Source: CAZVPF01 sp964628195
GTDB taxonomy: Bacteria; Planctomycetota; Phycisphaerae; Sedimentisphaerales; Anaerohalosphaeraceae
Direction: 5' to 3'
DNA: 64,000 bases
Assembly (NCBI GenBank): GCA_964628195.1
Contig: CAZVPF010000001.1
Span: 156,083 to 220,082, forward strand
Both the position numbers and the translations under genes were made by a program. Numbering within the stretch: position 1 is the stretch's first letter; each line of letters begins with the position of its first letter. This document shows positions 1-6,435 of this stretch, one piece after another. The notes under the pieces are model-generated. The model made no database searches and had not been told where the DNA came from. It saw only the letters and a program-made list of their open reading frames with translations.

Positions 1-809
1 ACCTGCTCAATGTCGGCGAAGAGATCGAAGTGGTCGTACTTGACGTTAATAAGGACAAGCAGGAGATTTCTCTCGGTATTAAACAGCTTGAGACAAACCC
101 CTGGGCCGTTGCCTCGCAGAAGTATCCTCCCGGAACTATCGTTGACACTAAAGTTACCAGCCTGACAAATTATGGCGCTTTCGTCGAGATCGAGCCCGGT
201 ATCGACGGACTTGTTCATATATCCGACCTCAGCTGGACCAAGAAATACAACCACCCCAGCGAAGCGCTGGAAAAAGGCCAGGAGCTCAAGTGTGTCGTGC
301 TTGAGGTGGACGAGGAAAAACGCCGCGTCTCTCTCGGCGTCAAACAGCTTACCGAGGACCCGTGGGTCAGGGCCATCCCGGAAAAGTACATCCCCGGGCA
401 GATCGTTAAAGGTACTGTGACGAAGATGACCAATTTCGGGGTTTTCGTTGAACTTGAACCGGAGCTTGAAGGTCTTCTGCACATCTCCGAGCTTTCAGAT
501 GAGAAAGTGGACAAACCGCAGGATGTTGTAAATGTCGGTGATGAAGTCGAGGTCAAGATACTTCGGGTCGACACCGATTCACGCAAAATAGGTCTTAGCC
601 TGCGTCGCGTGCAGTGGGCCGCCGAAGATCAGGCCAAAGAACAGGGCGCCCAGGAGGTCAACTATGACCAGTTTGACCAGGAAGGCGGCGATGTCTCTGA
701 TACTTCTCAAACGGATCGCCAGTTGAGAGGTGGTCTTGACGGCCCTCTTATGCCAGGCGGTCTTATACCCGATAAAAAAGACAGTGGCGAACAGGAGAAT
801 AATGGCTAA
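1..809 (+). CDS. rpsA: 30S ribosomal protein S1, 3' part (5' end outside window)
   Basis: The frame is open from the first base, so the gene begins upstream and only the C-terminal part is present. It shows the end of one S1 RNA-binding repeat and two complete ones. Each complete repeat has the G-x-[IV]-V-x-x-x-V start, a central G[AV]FVE strand, the G-L-[VL]-H-I-S-[DE]-L core and a closing SLG[VI]K- or SLRR-type strand. The repeats are joined by N/DPW linkers, as in bacterial S1. The tail of about 50 residues is acidic and Gln-rich with no fold visible. S1 binds mRNA on the 30S subunit and helps translation initiation. The sigma factor gene follows in the same direction, but a hairpin and a separate promoter lie between them. 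Confidence 0.93.
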   Translation, partial: LLNVGEEIEVVVLDVNKDKQEISLGIKQLETNPWAVASQKYPPGTIVDTKVTSLTNYGAFVEIEPGIDGLVHISDLSWTKKYNHPSEALEKGQELKCVVLEVDEEKRRVSLGVKQLTEDPWVRAIPEKYIPGQIVKGTVTKMTNFGVFVELEPELEGLLHISELSDEKVDKPQDVVNVGDEVEVKILRVDTDSRKIGLSLRRVQWAAEDQAKEQGAQEVNYDQFDQEGGDVSDTSQTDRQLRGGLDGPLMPGGLIPDKKDSGEQENNG

Positions 810-845
810 ACCATAGTCTCTCTATGGCCGATATTATAACCGTAG

Positions 846-882
846 GGCCGTTTCCTGAAAGGATTCGGCCTTGCGGTTCTTT
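846..882 (+). terminator. Probable terminator after rpsA
   Basis: GGCCG at 846-850 pairs with CGGCC at 866-870, with a possible inner TCC/GGA pairing. The hairpin is followed by a TTGCGGTTCTTTTT stretch. It sits 37 bases after the rpsA stop. The U-run is not immediate, so this is moderate evidence. Confidence 0.45.
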
Positions 883-954
883 TTCAACCGGTTCGATAAA
901 TACTGACATTGAGGTTTTTCGGTGTCTGCTTTAACCGGTTTATTTAAGGGAAGT

Positions 955-982
955 TTGAGTAAGTCCCTTTAACTAATATAAT
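955..982 (+). promoter_or_regulatory. Sigma-70 type promoter for the sigma factor gene
   Basis: TTGAGT (955-960), a 16-base spacer and TATAAT (977-982) lie 27 bases upstream of the ATG at 1009. The implied leader is short. Confidence 0.6.
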
Positions 983-1008
983 ATCGTTTTTGACCCATTA
1001 AGACGGTT

Positions 1009-1860
1009 ATGCGAATTACCGTCCGGGCGGGAGAGCAAAAAATAGCTTTTGACGCGACTATTAAAGAGTATCTCAGGGAGATCGACGAGGCCGAGCTTCT
1101 CGACTGGCAGCAGGAAAAAGACCTCGCAAACCGTATAATAAACGATAACGACCCTGAGGCCAGGGACGAGCTTGTTAAAAGCAACCTCCGGCTGGTGGTC
1201 AACATTGCAAAGAGTTTTTCTTCCCCGAATATGACTTTTGGTGACCTTATAGAAGAGGGCAACCTGGGCCTTCTGCGCGCGGTTGACTCTTTCGACCCGG
1301 AACATGGAGTGCGGTTCAGCACTTACGCTTCATGGTGGATCCGCCAGAGCATTAAGAGGTCTATGCTGGCCAATTCCCAGATGATACATATCCCGACATA
1401 CATGGTAGAGCTTGTCAATCACTTCCGTTATGTCGCATCCCAGCTAAAGGCTCGCTACGAAAGGCCGGCAAGGCTTGAAGAAGTGGCAAAAGAGATGAAA
1501 ATCCCCATAAAAAAAGCCAGGGCCATTCAGGGTATTATTGACACTGTCAGCTCGGGCCATTTCCGCGGTGCCGGAGACGGAGACGATGAAAGCTCTTTAA
1601 GCGAAACGATTCGGGACGATAAGGCTGCCTTGCCTGAAGATGCCATAGGAAATTCAGAGCATCTTGCCCGTGCCGTCCAGCAGCTTGAGCAGATTGACGA
1701 AAGACAGGCCCAGGTCATCAAGCTCAGGTTCGGCCTTGACGGCCAGGAGCCGCTAACGCTGAAGGAAATCGGGCAAAAAATGGACCTGACACGGGAACGG
1801 GTCAGGCAGATACAGCGAGAGGCCCTCGACAACCTGCACGAACTTATGGAACTTGATTGA
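1009..1860 (+). CDS. Sigma-70 family RNA polymerase sigma factor (RpoD/SigA-like, short form)
   Basis: This 283-residue protein directs RNA polymerase to promoters. Region 1.2 (about residues 18-48) is followed by region 2 with the NLRLVVNIAK and DLIEEGNLGLLRAVDSFD stretches and the STYASWWIRQSIKR segment that reads and melts the -10 box. Region 3 covers about 120-185. Region 4 near the C-terminus has a helix-turn-helix in LTLKEIGQKMDLTRERVRQIQ, which reads the -35 box. There is no long region 1.1, so the protein is shorter than E. coli RpoD and close in size to RpoS or SigA-core forms. Whether it is the primary or an alternative sigma cannot be settled here, because other sigma genes lie outside the window. 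The ATG at 1009 has no strong Shine-Dalgarno sequence. tRNA-Ser follows 68 bases after the stop. Confidence 0.92.
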   Translation: MRITVRAGEQKIAFDATIKEYLREIDEAELLDWQQEKDLANRIINDNDPEARDELVKSNLRLVVNIAKSFSSPNMTFGDLIEEGNLGLLRAVDSFDPEHGVRFSTYASWWIRQSIKRSMLANSQMIHIPTYMVELVNHFRYVASQLKARYERPARLEEVAKEMKIPIKKARAIQGIIDTVSSGHFRGAGDGDDESSLSETIRDDKAALPEDAIGNSEHLARAVQQLEQIDERQAQVIKLRFGLDGQEPLTLKEIGQKMDLTRERVRQIQREALDNLHELMELD

Positions 1861-1928
1861 AACATCGCGGTTCGGCTTGCAAATTTCCCAAAGCCTGCTA
1901 TAATGACCCTTTCGGCACAAGCTGTTAC

Positions 1929-2013
1929 GGAGAGGTGACGGAGCGGCTTATCGTGCTGGTTTCGAAAACCAGTGTGCCTTCGGGTACCGCGGGTTCGAAT
2001 CCCGCCCTCTCCG
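1929..2013 (+). tRNA. tRNA-Ser (anticodon CGA)
   Basis: The acceptor arm GGAGAGG (1929-1935) pairs with CCTCTCC (2006-2012), followed by discriminator G at 2013. The anticodon stem CTGGT/ACCAG encloses the loop TTCGAAA with anticodon CGA, which reads UCG. A long class II variable arm with a CTTCGGG loop and a T-arm GCGGG-TTCGAAT-CCCGC complete the fold. The CCA end is not encoded. Confidence 0.95.
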
Positions 2014-2254
2014 TTATATTTTTCACCCTCCGAAATCACCGGTAAGAAAGAATATTTGGGCCATGGTGCCGATAGTTCTTGGGTACATGCCGGCATATTT
2101 AAACTTCAGTCATTCCGTTAAGCAGTGATTTACAAGGCCGGTGCGTTTATGCTGTCGAGCTTTGCCCGAAGCAGCTTCGCATAGTATTTGAAGCTCAGTT
2201 CTTTTTGGAGTCGATCTTCGGTGACCCTTTTTCAGTTTTGCTGATTTTTTCACC

Positions 2255-2304
2255 AAATTAAGGGTAGCTCTAATAATTGCTTTTGTGCGGCAGGTAGAAG
2301 ATTT
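2255..2304 (+). repeat. 50-bp dispersed direct repeat, left copy
   Basis: The 50 bases from 2255 to 2304 recur at 63897-63946 in the same orientation with a single difference (G at 2285, A at 63927). The sequence flanking the two copies is unrelated. The copies bracket the whole catabolic region. The left copy lies about 240 bases from tRNA-Ser. It may be a mobile-element end, a MITE-like remnant or a genome-wide dispersed repeat; the window cannot tell which. Confidence 0.85.
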
Positions 2305-2395
2305 TTGTATTCTGACAAGAAAGGAAAAGCGCGAGAACAGTAGAAAAGATATTTTTTGATAACATTGTCATGTCCTGTAAAAAGAAGTTCACATA

Positions 2396-2423
2396 TTGAC
2401 ATACAAGAGGGTTATTGTATAAT
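2396..2423 (+). promoter_or_regulatory. Consensus sigma-70 promoter of the XylR-like regulator
   Basis: TTGACA (2396-2401), a 16-base spacer and TATAAT (2418-2423) form a perfect hexamer pair about 83 bases before the ATG at 2507. This suggests strong constitutive transcription of the regulator. Confidence 0.75.
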
Positions 2424-2506
2424 ATTATTTATGATATAGGCAGCTTTGTTTGCTTTAAAGACTGGATATCATAAAAAACTTTCTCGCTTTTCAGAAATGA
2501 ACTAAT

Positions 2507-3682
2507 ATGCCTAAGATTCGGAAGGTTATTCTTTTAATCGAGACATCGAGGGGCTGGTGCCGTGACCTGTTGCGTGGGATTTCAAAGTATTCGTCGCTTC
2601 ACGGCCCGTGGGGTTTTTACAGGATATCGGAGTTTTACTGGCAGCCGGGCCATGTAAAGAAAAAACGCGAGATAGCCCTTCTGAAGGACTGGAACGCAAC
2701 CGGGGTCATAACCCGTGAGATGGATATAATCAACGAGCTGCTGGGCTTGGGTATTCCTGTTATAGGTTCGGAATCCAACGTGGATGTGCCGGACTACATG
2801 CCTTATATAACGAGCAATTTTTATAAAACCGGTCAGATGGCGGCAAAATATCTGATTAACAAGGGTTTCAAAAATTTTGCTTTCTGCGGTTACAGTGACA
2901 CTCACTGGTCGGTTGAGCGAATGAAAAGTTTCAGCGAAACTGTAGAACAGGCACACAGGAAAGTCGCCGTCTATGAACAGCCGATGTCCAAAGTCAGGAG
3001 GTTGTGGAAGAACGAGACGGACCGTATGGCCGAATGGCTCAAGTCGCTGCCCAAACCGGTGGGGCTTATGGCGTGCAGCGATGACAGGAGCCAGCATGTA
3101 CTCGAGGCATGTAAAATCGCAAATTTGCATGTCCCTGAGCAGATCGCAATTATCGGCACCGATAACGACGAACTGCTTTGTGAGCTTTCGAATCCTACGC
3201 TTTCGAGCGTTGCGTTCAATCTTGAAAAGGCAGGTTATGAAGCGGCCAGGCTGCTTGACGAACTTATGGACGGTAAACCGATGGAGGGACAGAAAATAGT
3301 TGCCCAGCCGACCAGTGTTATTACAAGGCAGTCAACCGATATTCTGGCGATAGAGGATACCGATGTGGCGGCGGCTATACGGTACATCAGGGAGCATGCA
3401 AGGAGCATGATACAGGTTCAGGATGTTGTTGATGCAACGACGATATCCCGAAGGAGCCTGGAACAGCGGTTCCGCAAGGCTCTTAACAGGTCGATCCTTG
3501 ACGAGGTTAAGCGGGTGCACATGGACCAGATAGAGAGGATGCTTGTCGAGACGAATTTCTCCATCAAGAAAATATGTCTGTCGCTCGGACACAACAGCGT
3601 TGACAACATATCGAGGTATTTCAAGCAGTATACGGGGTTGAGCCCGTCGGAGTATCGCAAGAAATACGGAGAGATACATTAG
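2507..3682 (+). CDS. XylR-like AraC-family transcriptional regulator with sugar-binding sensor domain
   Basis: This is a 391-residue protein, the same size and architecture as E. coli XylR (about 392). Residues about 5-275 form a LacI/periplasmic-binding-protein fold starting with KVILLIETSRGWCRDLLRGI. It includes a MACSDDRSQHVLEAC segment and IAIIGTDNDELLCELSNPTLSSV, typical of XylR-type sugar sensors. Residues about 285-391 form the AraC DNA-binding domain with two helix-turn-helix units, ending in NISRYFKQYTGLSPSEYRKKYG. It probably senses a released sugar and activates catabolic genes. It is the only AraC-type protein in the window and is transcribed towards the glycan-degradation region. 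Five pairs of 21-bp-spaced direct repeats nearby fit its binding mode (inference). The ATG at 2507 has no clear Shine-Dalgarno sequence, but the first residues match the family start. Confidence 0.88.
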   Translation: MPKIRKVILLIETSRGWCRDLLRGISKYSSLHGPWGFYRISEFYWQPGHVKKKREIALLKDWNATGVITREMDIINELLGLGIPVIGSESNVDVPDYMPYITSNFYKTGQMAAKYLINKGFKNFAFCGYSDTHWSVERMKSFSETVEQAHRKVAVYEQPMSKVRRLWKNETDRMAEWLKSLPKPVGLMACSDDRSQHVLEACKIANLHVPEQIAIIGTDNDELLCELSNPTLSSVAFNLEKAGYEAARLLDELMDGKPMEGQKIVAQPTSVITRQSTDILAIEDTDVAAAIRYIREHARSMIQVQDVVDATTISRRSLEQRFRKALNRSILDEVKRVHMDQIERMLVETNFSIKKICLSLGHNSVDNISRYFKQYTGLSPSEYRKKYGEIH

Positions 3683-3720
3683 GGGCACCATTGATATATG
3701 GCGGTAACTCGCAAAGCCAC

Positions 3721-3755
3721 AAAAAAAGGCCCACGTTTTCAGCGTGAGCCTTTTG
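3721..3755. terminator. Bidirectional terminator between convergent genes
   Basis: GGCCCACG pairs with CGTGAGCC around a TTTTCAG loop (one G-T pair). The stem is flanked by A7 on the left and TTTT on the right, so it can end both the XylR-like gene (+) and the FG-GAP gene (-). The U-run is better for the minus strand. Confidence 0.8.
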
Positions 3756-3776
3756 AGCTTAAATAATTGATCGCGG

Positions 3777-5018
3777 TTAGTCTTTTCTGCGAAGCATTCC
3801 CAAACCGCCAAGTGCTATAAGAGCCATTGTCGCAGGCTCCGGTACCGTTACATTGCCCACGAAAGGATCAAAATCGCTGTAATTGGCCCCTGTAAGACCT
3901 ACCCAGTCATACCATGCTCCTTCGTCAAAACCGTTCTGGAAAAGTCCTCCTGCCGGGTCGTCGGTATAAGAAGCAAGCAGCCTGGACCATACGTTTCCGC
4001 TCGCCTGGTCGACGTACTCTTCATAAAGAACCAGGTCATCCCTGCCGTTACCGTCAAGGTCTGCAAGCAGGGGAACTGCCTTCGTTGAGTTTATATCGAG
4101 ATTGAAAGGACTGGTCCAGCTTAATCCACCCGCCCCGATCTCTACCCCGCCCGGAACAGCAGCGTTGTCATCAGTGAGATACGCAACCCAGGTCCAGTTG
4201 CCGTTCGAGCCCCTGTCATCGACCTGAACAATGTCGTCTTTTCCGTCACCGTTAATATCACCAACAAGCGTTGCGACAGGGTTGGTTACTGTAGTCGCGC
4301 TTCCCCAAAATGCCGGGTTAGCTCCGTTAAGACCGCTGCCCGGTGTACTTGTGAGTCCTACAACAAAGCCTGCCGAATCCATTTCAGCGATATCCGAAGC
4401 TCCGTCTCCGTTGAAATCACCCATAATAGCTGCGTTAGCATACGTGCCTATGCCGGCTGCCCAGCTGTTCTGTATTGGTGCAGCTCCAATACCCACACTG
4501 TCCGAATTGACAGCTTCCCAGAATGACGTTGTGCCATTATCCCAGGGGGTGGGTTTTCTTGTAACCGCATCGGCATCGCCGTCACCGTCTACGTCGGCAA
4601 CGAAAAAATCGGAACTTGTGTTGTCCATGCCGATAAAATTGTCTGGGTACCCCGGGTTCCCCACAGGCGCGGCAAGCAGGTCTCCGTTTAATCCTGTAAC
4701 CGCGGTGTTCCTGCCCTGGAAAATCTGCTGGGAGCCGTTAGTGCCTACTGTTACAAGGTCTGCGATTCCGTCCCCGTTAACATCGCCAACGAGTCCCTTG
4801 TTCGGGGTAGGGCTGACGATAGCCGGGTCATTGAAGAAAGTGTAGCCTCCGCTAAAGGGAGATACAGGGAGATAGGCTCCCGGCGTGTCGTTATTCAGGC
4901 CAAGCGACCAGAGCCCGGGGTTGACCGCGCCCCTGCTTTGGAAAAAGATAGAATCGCCCGCCCAGGCATGACATGCAACGAAAGTTACCATTAATACGAG
5001 ACACAATTTTTTGTTCAT
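3777..5018 (-). CDS. FG-GAP/VCBS-repeat secreted protein with PEP-CTERM sorting tail
   Basis: A signal peptide of about 20 residues (MNKKL to HAWA) leads into about 360 residues of repeated calcium-binding beta-propeller blades of the type D-[VIL]-[ND]-G-D-G-x-[AD]-D, for example GDVNGDGIADL, ADVDGDGDADAV, GDFNGDGASDIA, GDINGDGKDDIV and ADLDGNGRDDLV. The last residues are a PEP-CTERM signal: VPEPATMALIALGG, a hydrophobic run and a basic RRKD end. This predicts export and sorting by an exosortase to the cell envelope. The start is set at the ATG at 5018 because GGAGGTGA lies just before it; an in-frame GTG 15 bases upstream is less likely. The repeat region is closely similar to the 3' part of the gene at 9246-12101. 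Function is unknown; a surface or adhesion role is inferred. Confidence 0.85.
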   Translation of the reverse strand: MNKKLCLVLMVTFVACHAWAGDSIFFQSRGAVNPGLWSLGLNNDTPGAYLPVSPFSGGYTFFNDPAIVSPTPNKGLVGDVNGDGIADLVTVGTNGSQQIFQGRNTAVTGLNGDLLAAPVGNPGYPDNFIGMDNTSSDFFVADVDGDGDADAVTRKPTPWDNGTTSFWEAVNSDSVGIGAAPIQNSWAAGIGTYANAAIMGDFNGDGASDIAEMDSAGFVVGLTSTPGSGLNGANPAFWGSATTVTNPVATLVGDINGDGKDDIVQVDDRGSNGNWTWVAYLTDDNAAVPGGVEIGAGGLSWTSPFNLDINSTKAVPLLADLDGNGRDDLVLYEEYVDQASGNVWSRLLASYTDDPAGGLFQNGFDEGAWYDWVGLTGANYSDFDPFVGNVTVPEPATMALIALGGLGMLRRKD

Positions 5019-5138
5019 TTTTCTCACCTCCACCAGAATTAATAAAATATTCAGTACACAAATTTTTCTCTTTGCTGCTTACATTCAAAGCTGTTCAACA
5101 CGCTTTGTATTATAACAGTTCTGCGGGGTCCATATAAC

Positions 5139-5171
5139 GTCATTTTGCGCTATTTTCCTGTCATTTAGCGC
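5139..5171 (+). promoter_or_regulatory. Candidate AraC/XylR-type operator, site 1
   Basis: GTCATTTTGCGC (5139-5150) and GTCATTTAGCGC (5160-5171) form a direct repeat with a 21-bp period, differing at one base. The same pattern recurs at four other sites in this window. It lies between the divergent FG-GAP gene and pseudopilin gene and could serve either. Confidence 0.7.
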
Positions 5172-5403
5172 GAGGCCGATAATTCGCGGCAAAAAAAGCA
5201 AAAAACCTGATTCTCTTGTAACCCTTTTTCAACAATAGCCTTATGTAAGCGGATATTTGCATTTTTTTTGTTCTAAATATTAAGCCTTTTTCCTGTTTCG
5301 GAAGATAGCACTGGCCGGTCATCTTGAATCAGCCGATTAAAAACAATATAATATAAGCAGTTAAATGAATGCTATTTATAAATTGAACATGTTTATTTCA
5401 ACC

Positions 5404-5426
5404 TCGTATCCGTTTGTATGATACGA
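5404..5426. repeat. Inverted repeat upstream of the pseudopilin gene
   Basis: TCGTATC (5404-5410) and GATACGA (5420-5426) are perfect 7-bp arms around 9 bases. The repeat ends 28 bases before the ATG. It could be an operator or a 5' UTR hairpin. Confidence 0.4.
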
Positions 5427-5454
5427 AGTATCTTTACTTTGAGGTAAGAGGATC

Positions 5455-6402
5455 ATGAAAAAATACAAAGCATTTACATTGATAGAATTGCTGGTTGTCA
5501 TATCCATCATTGCGCTTCTTCTTTCTATACTTATGCCGGCACTTGGCAGGGTCAAGAAACTCGCCCAGCAGACAGTTTGTCTAAATAATGTAAGGCAAAA
5601 CGGCCTTGCGTTGAATCTTTACACCAATGACAATGACGATTCTTATATAAGAGGTCATAACGGATGGGACGGTTTGTATACAGTTGACGGCCCGGGCGGG
5701 GATATTCCTTCCGAAGGAATGGGTTACTGGATGTCGGATATAAAGCCTTATCGCGGTGAGGATATTGAGTCGCTTGTTTGCGCCAGCGCTAAAAAGCCTA
5801 ACCCTGATTACCAGGCTAACGGGCCCAACATGGGCGGCACAGGGGATTACAAAGGATGGAAAGATTACTCAGCAGCCTGGAACTGGAGCATTCGCGGTGT
5901 CAGGGATGATCTGCTTCCCGTTCCGGTAAGTTATACTCTTTCTGCATGGGCTACAAACCCTGATAAAGGTTCCGTAATACAGCAAACCGATGCCGTGAGC
6001 GGAGGTTCGTTTATGGCGCCGTACTCTTACTGCTGGAAAAAAACAAGTAATGTCAGGCGGGCCTCAAGCGTTCCTTTGATCGGCGACGGAAGATGGCTGG
6101 AAAGCTATGCTGTTTCTCCAACTTCGTCAAGTGCGACAATTCGTTTTCCCGATAGTGTACTAACCCCTCCGGAAACAGAAGAAGAGGCTCGAGAGGCTCA
6201 GACCGGGCATTTATCCTATATATGGGGCCTTGGTGTGCATGTAATGCACAGGCATCCGGGCGGTATCAATATGACTTTTGCCGATACCAGTGCCAGGAAA
6301 ATCAAGCTGCCGGAACTGTGGGCACTTAAATGGAACAAGCAGTTCGACACGAATAATGATTATGTCAACGGCAATGAATCGCTTCCAGGCTGGATTAAGT
6401 AA
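5455..6402 (+). CDS. Type II secretion-like pseudopilin (prepilin N-terminal methylation domain)
   Basis: The 315-residue protein begins MKKYKAFTLIELLVVISIIALLLSILMP, a classic type III signal: a short basic leader, an F-T-L-I-E prepilin-peptidase and methylation site, then a hydrophobic helix. The rest is a globular domain. Near the C-terminus HVMHRHPGGINMTFADTSAR resembles the H-x9-DG type ending of the many planctomycete pseudopilins (DUF1559-like group). AGAGG lies upstream of the ATG. These proteins are exported and assembled on, or held at, the cytoplasmic membrane. In planctomycetes they are numerous and often sit beside glycan-utilisation genes, as here; the exact role is not known. 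The next gene starts 33 bases downstream in the same direction, so they may be co-transcribed. Confidence 0.85.
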   Translation: MKKYKAFTLIELLVVISIIALLLSILMPALGRVKKLAQQTVCLNNVRQNGLALNLYTNDNDDSYIRGHNGWDGLYTVDGPGGDIPSEGMGYWMSDIKPYRGEDIESLVCASAKKPNPDYQANGPNMGGTGDYKGWKDYSAAWNWSIRGVRDDLLPVPVSYTLSAWATNPDKGSVIQQTDAVSGGSFMAPYSYCWKKTSNVRRASSVPLIGDGRWLESYAVSPTSSSATIRFPDSVLTPPETEEEAREAQTGHLSYIWGLGVHVMHRHPGGINMTFADTSARKIKLPELWALKWNKQFDTNNDYVNGNESLPGWIK

Positions 6403-6435
6403 ATTTAACAGTGCAGGACCGGGGGCATATTCAAG

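Larger units (their letters stand above)
2014..2506. other. Intergenic region between tRNA-Ser and the XylR-like regulator
   Basis: No convincing gene is seen. The stretch carries a 50-bp repeat (2255-2304) and a strong promoter (2396-2423). On the minus strand a GTG-started frame of 47 codons (2110-2253) encodes a very basic peptide. An overlapping minus frame in the same stretch gives a helix-like 30-residue tail. Either could be debris of an old gene next to the tRNA, but neither resembles a family I know. Confidence 0.5.
5019..5454. other. Divergent intergenic region between FG-GAP gene and pseudopilin gene
   Basis: This is an AT-rich region with no gene. It contains a pair of 12-bp direct repeats (5139-5171) and an inverted repeat (5404-5426) close to the pseudopilin start. 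AAACAATATAATATAAG near 5342 holds possible -10 boxes, but no matching -35 was found. Confidence 0.6.

Noticed and set aside
1527..2096. Minus-strand frame of 189 codons across the sigma factor end and tRNA-Ser
   Set aside because: It is antisense to a clear sigma factor and contains the reverse complement of the tRNA, which yields the familiar spurious GGIRTRGTRRHTGFRNQ peptide.
2110..2253. Possible 47-codon basic peptide on the minus strand next to the left repeat
   Set aside because: GTG start without a ribosome site and no recognisable family; kept only as possible gene debris.
2255..2310. Reading the 50-bp repeat as coding (minus frame NLLPAAQKQLLELPL)
   Set aside because: In the right copy the single base difference turns a codon of the same frame into a stop, so coding is not conserved.
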